64,000 bases of DNA from Thermohalobaculum sp039180675 (GTDB lineage Bacteria; Pseudomonadota; Alphaproteobacteria; Rhodobacterales; Rhodobacteraceae), in the NCBI GenBank assembly GCA_039180675.1, contig JBCDDC010000023.1, positions 1 through 64,000 of the forward strand, in the 5' to 3' direction. Position 1 is the stretch's first letter. The number at the start of each line of letters is the position of its first letter. The notes under the pieces are model-generated. The model did not search any database, was not told the origin of the DNA, and was given only the letters and a program-made list of their open reading frames with translations. Positions 18,601 through 25,391 of this stretch are shown here, piece after piece. The position numbers were made by a program, and so were the translations under genes.

Positions 18601-19103
18601 GGAAACGCGGCCGCGAGGCGTTGTGCGAGCGCCTGCGCCTCGGCGCGCTTACCGAGGGCGATGAGTCGGCCAAGCGGCCCCTTCGCGGCCCCGGTCAGGC
18701 AGATCACGCCCTCTGCATGCGCCTCCAACGCCGCCAGGGGCACATGCGGTGCAGCCCCAGTATCGGTGTCGAGGAAGGCGCTGGAGGTCAGCGCCATCAG
18801 GTTGCGCCAGCCGGCCTCGTTCTGCGCGTAGAGGGCGAGCGGCATGGGCGGCAGCGTCTTCTCGCCCGGGCGCGCCTCGACGACCTGAACCGCGAGTTGC
18901 AGGCCGAGGATCGGCTGGACACCCGCCTTTGCCGCCGTCTCGGCAAACTCCAGCGCGCCGAAGAGGTTATTGGTGTCGCAGATCGCGATGGCCGGCATGC
19001 CGAGGTCGGCGGCCAGCCCGGGCAGTTTCTTGGCGTGGATCGCCCCCTCTAGAAGCGAGTAGGCGGAGTGACAGCGGAGGTGGATGAATCGCGGCTCGGT
19101 CAT
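15681..19103 (-). CDS. dnaE: DNA polymerase III subunit alpha
   Basis: A 1140-residue replicative polymerase catalytic subunit of the DnaE1 type. The N-terminal PHP domain begins HLRCHSAYSLLEGA. The polymerase active site includes PDFDIDFCQDRR with the catalytic Asp residues. The helix-hairpin-helix and OB-fold regions follow in the last 300 residues (SGHPLQDYE then AGTLAAIQYRKSARG). Length is normal. It ends 127 bases from the small secreted protein B gene and is transcribed after the VPLPA-CTERM gene. Confidence 0.97.
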   Translation of the reverse strand: MTEPRFIHLRCHSAYSLLEGAIHAKKLPGLAADLGMPAIAICDTNNLFGALEFAETAAKAGVQPILGLQLAVQVVEARPGEKTLPPMPLALYAQNEAGWRNLMALTSSAFLDTDTGAAPHVPLAALEAHAEGVICLTGAAKGPLGRLIALGKRAEAQALAQRLAAAFPDRLYIELQRHGRDGTLRTPEEEATEPGLIDLAYDLELPLVATNEVFFDRPEMFEAHDALLCIGDSRYVNESDRRMLTPEHYLKSQDQMVTLFSDLPEAIENTVEIARRCAIRPRCHDPILPKFADDEVEELRRQSRDGLKERLAIIDPAAPVEEYEQRLEFELGVIEGMGFPGYFLIVADFIQWAKAQDIPVGPGRGSGAGSLVAYALTITDLDPLRYNLLFERFLNPERISMPDFDIDFCQDRREEVIQYVQEKYGRDRVAQIITFGGLLSKAAVRDVGRVLQMSYSAADRISKLIPVEGVKPVSIAKARKEEPRIEEEARREEVVATMLDIAEKVEGLLRNASTHAAGVVIGDRPLVELVPLYQDPRSDMPATQYNMKWVEPAGLVKFDFLGLKTLTVIQNAVDLLKLRGVDLDISTIDLEDKATYDLYGSAKTIGVFQVESAGMRSALEQMQPTCLEDIVALVALYRPGPMENIPKFCNVKNNREPRESIHPLIDPLLDETQGIIVYQEQVMQIAQVMANYSLGGADMLRRAMGKKIQEAMDAEKPKFLKGAKENGVEARKADEVWNLLDKFANYGFNKSHAAAYALVSYQTAWLKANHPVEFMAAVMNLDLHLTEKLNIFVQEARRMEIPIAPPCVNGSESKFTVKDGQILYALGALKNVGTEAMQMIVAGRADGPYASLFDFARRVDLKSIGKRPMEMLARAGAFDGLESNRRRVFDSIDALVDYSAATHEEKRSSQVSLFGGDDEALPPPRLSRSEDWLPTDRLREEHAAIGFYLSGHPLQDYEGALMRKRILSHQAFASRGGAGRIAGTLAAIQYRKSARGTRFAFIGFSDISGAYEVMAFSDVLAEAEDKLIPGTNLVLHVEMDEEGGRLMLRGAQHIDDVVEDAGTIGLRVYIDGPEAMPSIKARLQAPAAKRLKGQGPVHLVFDAEEHGSEVEIALPGTWMLGPEMRGAIKAAPGVCHVEEF

Positions 19104-19147
19104 GGGCGGAGGCTACGCGCCCCGCCCCGCCGATTGCCAGCGATTTG

Positions 19148-19732
19148 TCAGCCGGTTTTGCTGCGGCGAAGGGCTGCGAAGCCCACGAGGCCGGAGAGCA
19201 GCAGCGCCGCGCCTGCGGGCAACGGGACCTCGGATACGGTGAAGACAGCGGTCGCGTCGAGCGGGTTGTTGCTGCCCTCGAAGAACCCAAGCCGGTAGGT
19301 ACCCGGTGCCAACAGCCCCTCCTGCGCCGCGATCGCGGTGCCTGGCGCGATCCGGGTCGCGGTCGCCACGGGCGAGAAGAGATCGCAGGTCCCGCCGACC
19401 GGGTCGGGTGCCGAGGCGCAGGCCCCGCTGCTGGTCGTCAGCCGCGTGTCCACGCCGTTGACGATCCTATCAAGCGTCACCCCGGTCTGCTGACCGTTCG
19501 GCGCGTCGACGATCGAGGTGAAGAAGATCTGAAACGGGTTCTCGACCTGAAACTCGACGGTGCCGCTGAAGCTGCCAGCGGTCCAGTCGACCGTGACGGT
19601 GCCCGCGGCATTGGAGGTCGTGATCGTCGCCTCCGGCTCCGACGTGACCGCAGGATCGAAGGTGACCGCACCGGCAGGCGCGGACAGAGAAAGACCGGCG
19701 GCGACGACCGCAACAGATTTGAGACGACCCAA
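19148..19732 (-). CDS. VPLPA-CTERM sorting-domain protein
   Basis: A 194-residue exported protein. It has an N-terminal signal peptide (about 1-22) and a C-terminal sorting signal made of V-P-L-P-A-G, a hydrophobic helix and a basic end (LRRSKTG). This is the VPLPA-CTERM variant common in Rhodobacterales, processed by a rhombosortase or exosortase-type system. The mature part is beta-rich and contains one Cys pair. The start appears to be TTG at 19732, because no in-frame ATG precedes the signal peptide; a G-rich Shine-Dalgarno-like run lies upstream. Confidence 0.85.
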   Translation of the reverse strand: MGRLKSVAVVAAGLSLSAPAGAVTFDPAVTSEPEATITTSNAAGTVTVDWTAGSFSGTVEFQVENPFQIFFTSIVDAPNGQQTGVTLDRIVNGVDTRLTTSSGACASAPDPVGGTCDLFSPVATATRIAPGTAIAAQEGLLAPGTYRLGFFEGSNNPLDATAVFTVSEVPLPAGAALLLSGLVGFAALRRSKTG

Positions 19733-19884
19733 GACACCACCCCCGCAAGAACCATCAGCGCATGAAAATGCCGGAGAGATGGGCCGAAATTGAGGCCGAT
19801 GCGTACGGAATTAGGACAGCGTTAACCGTAAAAGCGCTAGGCCGGTGGCGCCGAGGCGGGATCGCCCCGCCGCGTAGTTCTCCG

Positions 19885-20625
19885 ATGGTCACCGCCATGG
19901 TTCCGGATCTGCTCCTGCTCTTCATCGCCGTCTACGCCGGTCATTTGGCGGCCTATGTCGGGCTCGGCCTTGTGCTGGATGGCTGGAACCGGCGCAATCC
20001 GGCACGGCGGATCCAGAAAATGAGGCGGGGGGAGGCGCGCCGGGCGGTGGAAATCCGCCAGAGCCTCATCGCCCTCGGCCCCATCTCAGCCCTGATGAGC
20101 ATCGGGATCTGGGCACAGGTGAGCGGCTTCACGCTCTGGCAGGCGCCTGCGCTGACGCTTTGGGAATGGCTCGGCATGCTGGGGCTGGTTCTGGTGCTCT
20201 TCGATGCCTGGTTCTATTGGGCGCACCGGCTGATGCACCTGCCGGGGCTCTACCGCTTTCACAAGATCCATCACCTGTCGAAGGCGCCGACCGTCTGGTC
20301 GACCTATTCCGATCACCCCGTCGACGCCGTGGCGCATCAGGGGTTCCTGCTGATCGCGCCGCTTCTGCTCCCGATCCCGCCCAGCGTGCTGATCGCGCAC
20401 CGACTGATCGATCACATCAACGGCACGGTCGGGCACTCGGGGTATGAGTATTTCGCCTCGCCCGGTGCCAGGATGCCGAGCCCGGGCCTCTGCACCACGT
20501 TCCACGACCAGCATCATGAGCGATTTACGGTCAACTATGGCAATTTCCTCTCGATCTGGGACCGGATGATGGGCACGATCAGCGCCGACTATGACGATCA
20601 GGTCCGCGCGCGGGAGGAGGCGTGA
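19885..20625 (+). CDS. Sterol desaturase/fatty acid hydroxylase family protein
   Basis: A 246-residue integral membrane di-iron enzyme of the fatty acid hydroxylase superfamily. The histidine clusters HRLMH, HKIHH and HDQHH occur in the expected order, together with further His in the TM-proximal region. It would hydroxylate or desaturate a lipid. The start is uncertain: ATG 19885 and ATG 19897 both precede the first TM, and neither has a good Shine-Dalgarno. The frame runs back to 19762, but that extension looks non-coding. The ureohydrolase gene follows after 24 bases. Confidence 0.85.
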   Translation: MVTAMVPDLLLLFIAVYAGHLAAYVGLGLVLDGWNRRNPARRIQKMRRGEARRAVEIRQSLIALGPISALMSIGIWAQVSGFTLWQAPALTLWEWLGMLGLVLVLFDAWFYWAHRLMHLPGLYRFHKIHHLSKAPTVWSTYSDHPVDAVAHQGFLLIAPLLLPIPPSVLIAHRLIDHINGTVGHSGYEYFASPGARMPSPGLCTTFHDQHHERFTVNYGNFLSIWDRMMGTISADYDDQVRAREEA

Positions 20626-20649
20626 CGGGCCAAAAGCAGGAGGCCCCGC

Positions 20650-21618
20650 ATGTCAGAGACGCCCGACACCCCCCATGACGAGCCGCTGGATTTCACCGAT
20701 CCGATGCAGCGCCCGCGCTTCACCGGGCTCGCAAGTTTCTTCCGCCTGCCGAGCCAGGAGGATTTCGAGACGAACCCGCCCGAAATCGGCGTCTGCGGCG
20801 TGCCCTTCGACGGGGGCGTGACCAACCGCCCGGGCCCGCGCCACGGGCCGCGGGAGGTGCGCAACATGTCCTCCTTCATGCGGCGGATGAACCAGGCGAC
20901 CGGCGTGAGCCCGTTCGAGGCGAAACGCTGCGCAGATATCGGCGACGCCTGGATCCGCAAACCCTACGAGTTGACGGGCGCGCACGCCGAGATCGAGGCC
21001 TTCTTCTCCCGCGTCCATGCCGCCGGCATCCGGCCGCTCACCTGTGGCGGAGATCATTCGATCAGCCTGCCGATCCTGCGCGCGATCGCAAAGGACCAGC
21101 CGCTCGGCATGATCCATATCGACGCGCACGCGGATACCGGCGATGGCTATATGGGCAGCAAGTTCCACCACGGCGCCCCGTTCAAGATCGCGGTCGACGA
21201 GGGCCTGCTCGACCCGAAGAAGGTCGTGCAGATCGGCATCCGTGGCCCTGTCCACTCGATGGATATGTGGAAGTTCTCCTACGAAACCGGCATGCGGGTC
21301 ATGCTGATCGAGGAGGTCGAGGACCGCGGCTGGAAGCCCTGCATGGAGGAGGCGCGCGAGGTCGTCGGCGACGCGCCGATCTACGTGAGCTTCGACATCG
21401 ACAGCCTCGACCCGGTCTACGCCCCCGGCACCGGCACGCCAGAGGCCGGCGGGCTGACCATGCGCGAGGCGCAGGGCATGTGCCGGATGCTCGGCGGGCT
21501 CGATATCCGCGGCGCGGACATGGTCGAGGTCTCCCCGCCCTTCGACAGCGAGAACATCACCTCGCTCAACGGCGCCACGATCATGTTCGAAATCCTCTGC
21601 GCCATGGTGCAACGATGA
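20650..21618 (+). CDS. Ureohydrolase (agmatinase/guanidino-acid hydrolase family)
   Basis: A 322-residue binuclear-manganese ureohydrolase. The metal motifs are G-G-D-H-S, D-A-H-A-D and S-F-D-I-D-S-L-D-P. It releases urea from agmatine or a related guanidino compound; the exact substrate cannot be decided, and guanidinobutyrate or guanidine are also known substrates in this branch. GGAGG lies six bases before the ATG. Its TGA overlaps the ATG of the next gene, so the two are coupled. Confidence 0.92.
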   Translation: MSETPDTPHDEPLDFTDPMQRPRFTGLASFFRLPSQEDFETNPPEIGVCGVPFDGGVTNRPGPRHGPREVRNMSSFMRRMNQATGVSPFEAKRCADIGDAWIRKPYELTGAHAEIEAFFSRVHAAGIRPLTCGGDHSISLPILRAIAKDQPLGMIHIDAHADTGDGYMGSKFHHGAPFKIAVDEGLLDPKKVVQIGIRGPVHSMDMWKFSYETGMRVMLIEEVEDRGWKPCMEEAREVVGDAPIYVSFDIDSLDPVYAPGTGTPEAGGLTMREAQGMCRMLGGLDIRGADMVEVSPPFDSENITSLNGATIMFEILCAMVQR

Positions 21619-22013
21619 GCCTGGAGCGCGCGCGGGCCGAGATCATCCGCCTCCACGACTTCTTCACCGGCTGGTACAAGGGCGCGATCCCGCGGACAGC
21701 GCTCGAGACGGATTTCACCGCGGTGATGCATCCCGAATTCCAGCTCATCATGCCGGCGGGAAAGGTCTACACGAAGGACGATATCGTCGAGGTGATCGAT
21801 GGCGGCCATGGCCAGAACCCCGATTTCCGGATCACGATCGAGACGGTGGAGCTCGCAGGCACCTGGCCGGGCCTGATCCTGGCGAGCTATATTGAACGCC
21901 AGGAAGGCGCAAAGAACTCCGCAGCCGTGAACCGCCGCCGCTCGACGGTCCTCTTCGAGGCTGGCGACGACTGGCTCCTCTGGCGGCATCTGCAGGAGAC
22001 CTGGGTGAGCTGA
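21615..22013 (+). CDS. SnoaL/DUF4440-like (NTF2-fold) protein
   Basis: A 132-residue protein whose length and pattern fit the NTF2-like fold. A helical N-terminus (IIRLHDFFTGWYKG) is followed by beta strands such as EFQLIMPAGKVYTKDDIV and STVLFEAGDDWLLWRHLQETWV. Such proteins are enzymes or binding proteins of varied function. It overlaps the ureohydrolase by ATGA, pointing to a shared function in guanidino-compound use, but this is unproven. Confidence 0.78.
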   Translation: MSLERARAEIIRLHDFFTGWYKGAIPRTALETDFTAVMHPEFQLIMPAGKVYTKDDIVEVIDGGHGQNPDFRITIETVELAGTWPGLILASYIERQEGAKNSAAVNRRRSTVLFEAGDDWLLWRHLQETWVS

Positions 22014-22040
22014 CGGGGCGCCCGCGCGCGTCCCCCGGAC

Positions 22041-22087
22041 GCGCCAAGCAAAGGCGTATGCGCGGCACGCGCATTCCGCTTGGTTCG
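22041..22087. repeat. Dispersed hairpin repeat, copy 1
   Basis: The sequence GCGCCAAGCAAAGGCGTATG continues into a hairpin of ATGCGC (22058-22063), loop GGCAC and GCGCAT (22069-22074), then TTCCGCTTGGTTCG. A second copy is at 60851-60901. The loop and flanks are conserved while the stem bases differ in a compensated way. It lies between the NTF2-like gene and DoxX. Confidence 0.75.
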
Positions 22088-22204
22088 CCGCGCTGGCGGC
22101 TCCGGCCCATCGCTCACAATTTCATGAATTCCGGCGGGTGGGGTGGCCCTGGCCCGCTCCGCATGCTACCGGGCCGCCTGCCCCGGAGACCAGCGGAGAG
22201 ATCG

Positions 22205-22648
22205 ATGCAATCGCCCACCTCGCGCCACGCGGCGCTTCTGCTTCTTCGCGTCACGCTCGCGGGGCTTCTGTTCTGGTGGGGGCTCGCCAAGGGGCTCGAC
22301 CTCGGGGTCGGCGCCCGGGTCTCGGACAAGTATTACGGCGGGGTCTTCTCGATCGACTTGCTCCTGATCGTCTTCGGCTGGGCGCAGGTCGCCGCTGCTG
22401 CACTGCTCGCAATCGGGCTCTTTCGCGCGCCGCTCCTGCTCTTCCAGCTTGTCGTCAATGTTTTTGTGGCGGCAGCCGTCTGGCAATCGCTGATCGATCC
22501 CTTCTGGCTCTGGACCGGAGGCGAGAAGCCCGAGACGGTCAACGCGCTCTTCTACCCCTCCGCAATCGTCGCCGCCGGGTCGTTTCTGCTCCTGAGCTTT
22601 CGCAATATGGATAGCTGGGCGCTCGACCGGGTGATCGGGGCGCGATGA
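22205..22648 (+). CDS. DoxX-like membrane protein
   Basis: A 147-residue integral membrane protein with four predicted TM segments and a DoxX-type layout. The first TM carries LLRVTLAGLLFWWGLAKG. GGAGAGATCG precedes the ATG at 22205. DoxX proteins are often linked to sulfur or redox chemistry. Its stop overlaps the start of the GST gene by four bases (ATGA), so the two are coupled; thiol-linked redox metabolism is a plausible joint role. Confidence 0.82.
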   Translation: MQSPTSRHAALLLLRVTLAGLLFWWGLAKGLDLGVGARVSDKYYGGVFSIDLLLIVFGWAQVAAAALLAIGLFRAPLLLFQLVVNVFVAAAVWQSLIDPFWLWTGGEKPETVNALFYPSAIVAAGSFLLLSFRNMDSWALDRVIGAR

Positions 22649-23571
22649 CCGGGATCATCCTGCATAATTATCCGCAGAGCCCGGTGGCGGAGAAGGTCCG
22701 CGTCGGGCTCGGGATCAAGGGGCTCGCCTGGCGCTCGGTCGAGATCCCGCGCCTGCCGCCGAAGCCTGATCTGATCCCGCTGACCGGCGGCTATCGCCGC
22801 ACACCGGTGATGCAGATCGGCGCGGATATTTTCTGCGACAGCCAGATGATCTTTCGCGCGCTGGAGGAAATTCACCCCTCGCCCTCGTTCTTTCCCGATG
22901 GTGCGGCAATGACCTGGGGCCTCAGCCGCTGGATAGACGGGGAGTTCTTCACCCTTGCGGTCAAACTCGTCCTCGGCTCAGCCGGCGACGCGCTCGACCC
23001 GGACTTCGCCGCGGACCGCGGCCGGCTCTATCTCGGCACGGATTGGCAAGCGCGTCTGGCCGAGGCGAACGAAGAGCTGCCGCATTACGCGGCCCAGGTC
23101 CGTGCCGGGCTCAACTGGATAGACCATCAGCTTGCGAATTGGGACTTCCTGACAGGCACGGAACCCGGCTATGCCGACGCGCTGCTCTATCACGCCGTCT
23201 GGTTCATCCGTGGCCGCTGGGCAGCGGGACCAGAGTTCCTGTCGGAGTTTCCGGATCTGATCGGCTGGGAGGATCGGGTTCGCGAGATCGGCCATGGCGA
23301 TCGGTCGGACCTCGCGGCTGCGGAGGCGCTCGACATCGCCCGGGACGCTGTGACTGAGACGCCTGAGACAGCCGATCCACACGACCCCCAGAAACTCGCT
23401 CCCGGAGATTTCGTCAGTATCTCGCCGGATCTTGATGGCGGAGAGCAGGCCGTCGAGGGCCGCATCCGCGCCGTGACCGCCAACATGGTCGCGATCCTGC
23501 GCGAGGACGACCGTGTCGGCGAGGTCTGTGTCCATTTCCCCCGCGCGGGCTACCGCGTCACCCGTCTCTGA
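22645..23571 (+). CDS. Glutathione S-transferase family protein with C-terminal extension
   Basis: A 308-residue protein. The N-terminal thioredoxin-like GST domain covers about residues 1-80 (NYPQSPVAEKVRV near the start, then TPVMQIGADIF). The all-alpha C-terminal domain covers about 90-220. About 70 further residues (240-308) are predicted to form a small beta-domain, ending CVHFPRAGYRVTRL, not present in ordinary GSTs. No clear catalytic Cys follows the start; NYPQSP may supply a Tyr or Ser. It overlaps DoxX and precedes an OYE-type flavoenzyme, so an electrophile-handling unit is plausible. Confidence 0.85.
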   Translation: MTGIILHNYPQSPVAEKVRVGLGIKGLAWRSVEIPRLPPKPDLIPLTGGYRRTPVMQIGADIFCDSQMIFRALEEIHPSPSFFPDGAAMTWGLSRWIDGEFFTLAVKLVLGSAGDALDPDFAADRGRLYLGTDWQARLAEANEELPHYAAQVRAGLNWIDHQLANWDFLTGTEPGYADALLYHAVWFIRGRWAAGPEFLSEFPDLIGWEDRVREIGHGDRSDLAAAEALDIARDAVTETPETADPHDPQKLAPGDFVSISPDLDGGEQAVEGRIRAVTANMVAILREDDRVGEVCVHFPRAGYRVTRL

Positions 23572-23579
23572 GGACCGTC

Positions 23580-24725
23580 ATGAGCGCTCTCTTCTCCCCC
23601 TTCGCCCTCAGGGGCGTGACCTTCAAGAACCGCGTGGCGGTCAGCCCGATGAGCCAGTACCGGGCGAAGGGTGGCTATGCCAATGACTGGCATCTGGTGC
23701 ATCTAGGCCGGTTCGCGCTTGGCGGGGCCGGCCTTGTCTATGCCGAGGCGACGGCGGTCGAGGACCGTGGGCGGCGGACCCACGGGGATCTGGGTATCTG
23801 GGAGGACGGGCAGATCGAGCCGCTCGCCCGCGTGACCCGGTTCATCGCGGCGGAAGGCGCCGTGCCGGGCATCCAGCTTGGCCATGCCGGGCGCAAGGCC
23901 TCGGAGCGGCGGCCGTGGCATGGCGAGAGCCCGGTCAATGAGGAAGATACGAAGCTGCGGGACGAGCCGCCGTGGGAGACGATCGGCCCCTCCGCCCTGC
24001 CCTTCGCCGAGCCCTGGCCGCTGCCGGCGGAGATGAGTGAGGACGACATTCAGGGCGTGATCGATGCGTTCGGACAGGCCGCGCGGCGTTCGAAGGACGC
24101 GGGCTTCCGGATCATCGAGGTCTATGCCGCCCACGGGTTCCTGCTCCACCAGTTCTACTCCCCCATCGCCAATCAGCGGACCGACCGTTGGGGCGGGAGC
24201 CTCGAGAACCGTTGCCGACTGTCCATCGAGGTCGCCCGAGCGATCCGGGCGCATTGGCCGGAGGATCTGCCGCTGGCCTTCCGCCTCTCCGCCACCGACT
24301 GGATGGAGGGCGGCTGGACGCCGGAGGAAACGGTGGAACTGGCGCGCTGGCTCAACGAGGCGGGCGTCGACATGATCGACTGCTCGACCGGCGGGATCGG
24401 CGGCATGGGCGGGCGCGAGCGGCCCTCGCTGATGCCGCTGTCGGAGAACTTCCAGGTGCCCTTCGCGGCTCAGGTCCGCAACCAGACCGGGGTGCCGAGC
24501 ATGGCGGTCGGCCTGATCTGGGACGCCGAGGCGGCCGAGCGGATCATCGCCAATGGCGACGCCGATATGGTGGCGCTGGCCCGCGAGTTGCTCGATCACC
24601 CGAACTGGCCCCTTCAGGCCATGGCAACGCTTGGCGCGGATGAACGCTTCAACGCCTGGCCCCCGGAATTCGGCTGGTGGCTCGACAAACGCGAGCGGGT
24701 CTGCACGAAGCTCGGGCTGCGGTAG
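23580..24725 (+). CDS. OYE-family NADH:flavin oxidoreductase (YqjM-like)
   Basis: A 381-residue FMN-dependent TIM-barrel ene-reductase. Motifs are GYANDWHLVHLG, the active-site segment A-A-H-G-F-L-L-H-Q-F, and RTDRWGGSLENR. The HxxxH arrangement fits the YqjM/xenobiotic reductase branch, which reduces activated C=C bonds using NAD(P)H. It starts 8 bases after the GST stop, in the same operon-like run. A short gap of about 113 bases then precedes a lipoprotein. Confidence 0.93.
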   Translation: MSALFSPFALRGVTFKNRVAVSPMSQYRAKGGYANDWHLVHLGRFALGGAGLVYAEATAVEDRGRRTHGDLGIWEDGQIEPLARVTRFIAAEGAVPGIQLGHAGRKASERRPWHGESPVNEEDTKLRDEPPWETIGPSALPFAEPWPLPAEMSEDDIQGVIDAFGQAARRSKDAGFRIIEVYAAHGFLLHQFYSPIANQRTDRWGGSLENRCRLSIEVARAIRAHWPEDLPLAFRLSATDWMEGGWTPEETVELARWLNEAGVDMIDCSTGGIGGMGGRERPSLMPLSENFQVPFAAQVRNQTGVPSMAVGLIWDAEAAERIIANGDADMVALARELLDHPNWPLQAMATLGADERFNAWPPEFGWWLDKRERVCTKLGLR

Positions 24726-24838
24726 AGCCGAGCACCACGGACATCGTCGGCAAACCAACCGGCTGCATCGCCAGCACATCCATGCTGTGTCAAAATGGGA
24801 TCAAGGTGTATCCTGTTGCGATCACGATGGAGGTTCAG

Positions 24839-25267
24839 ATGCCCGCACCCCGGATCGCGCTCGCCGGTCTTCTTCTCACGGCCGCATGCATGAACGGTGA
24901 AACGCCGCCCGTCGCAACGCCAGGCAGCTGTGACAACACCGATGGCGCGCTATCCTCGGCGGCGTTCGTCATTGCGGAGGAGCCAATCGCAGGCGCCCGG
25001 GTGTCGAGCGGCTTCAGCGTCAGGGGGTGCTCGCGCACCTTCGAGAGCACGGTGGTCTGGCGGCTACTCGCCCGCGATGGATCGGTCCTGAATGAGGGGT
25101 TCACGACAGGTGGTGGTGTCGATGGGGTCGGCCCCTTCGCCTTCACGGTCCCCTACAGCGTGGCGGAGCGGCAGATCGGGCATCTCGAAGTCTTTGAAGA
25201 GGACGCCTCGGATGGCGAGGGTTTCCCGCCCGGGCGGACCATCCTGCCGGTTGTTCTGCAGCCTTGA
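24839..25267 (+). CDS. Gmad2-type immunoglobulin-like lipoprotein
   Basis: A 142-residue predicted lipoprotein. The signal peptide ends in L-T-A-A-C at about residue 17. The mature part matches the Gmad2 Ig-like domain (known from spore-germination proteins but widespread): EEPIAGARVSSGFSVRG followed by WRLLARDGSVLNEGF and VPYSVAERQIG. Function unknown; such domains often bind or present other surface components. The ATG at 24839 has GGAGG five bases upstream. Confidence 0.82.
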   Translation: MPAPRIALAGLLLTAACMNGETPPVATPGSCDNTDGALSSAAFVIAEEPIAGARVSSGFSVRGCSRTFESTVVWRLLARDGSVLNEGFTTGGGVDGVGPFAFTVPYSVAERQIGHLEVFEEDASDGEGFPPGRTILPVVLQP

Positions 25268-25391
25268 TCGCTGGATGAGCGGGAAACTGAGTGTTCGTCT
25301 GACAGGCCGCGTGTACCGCAAGATGTTGCGTGGCGCTGCGCGCGGGTGCATACATAGTGCTTCAGAGCAGTGAAGTGCCGGGAGAGCACGC

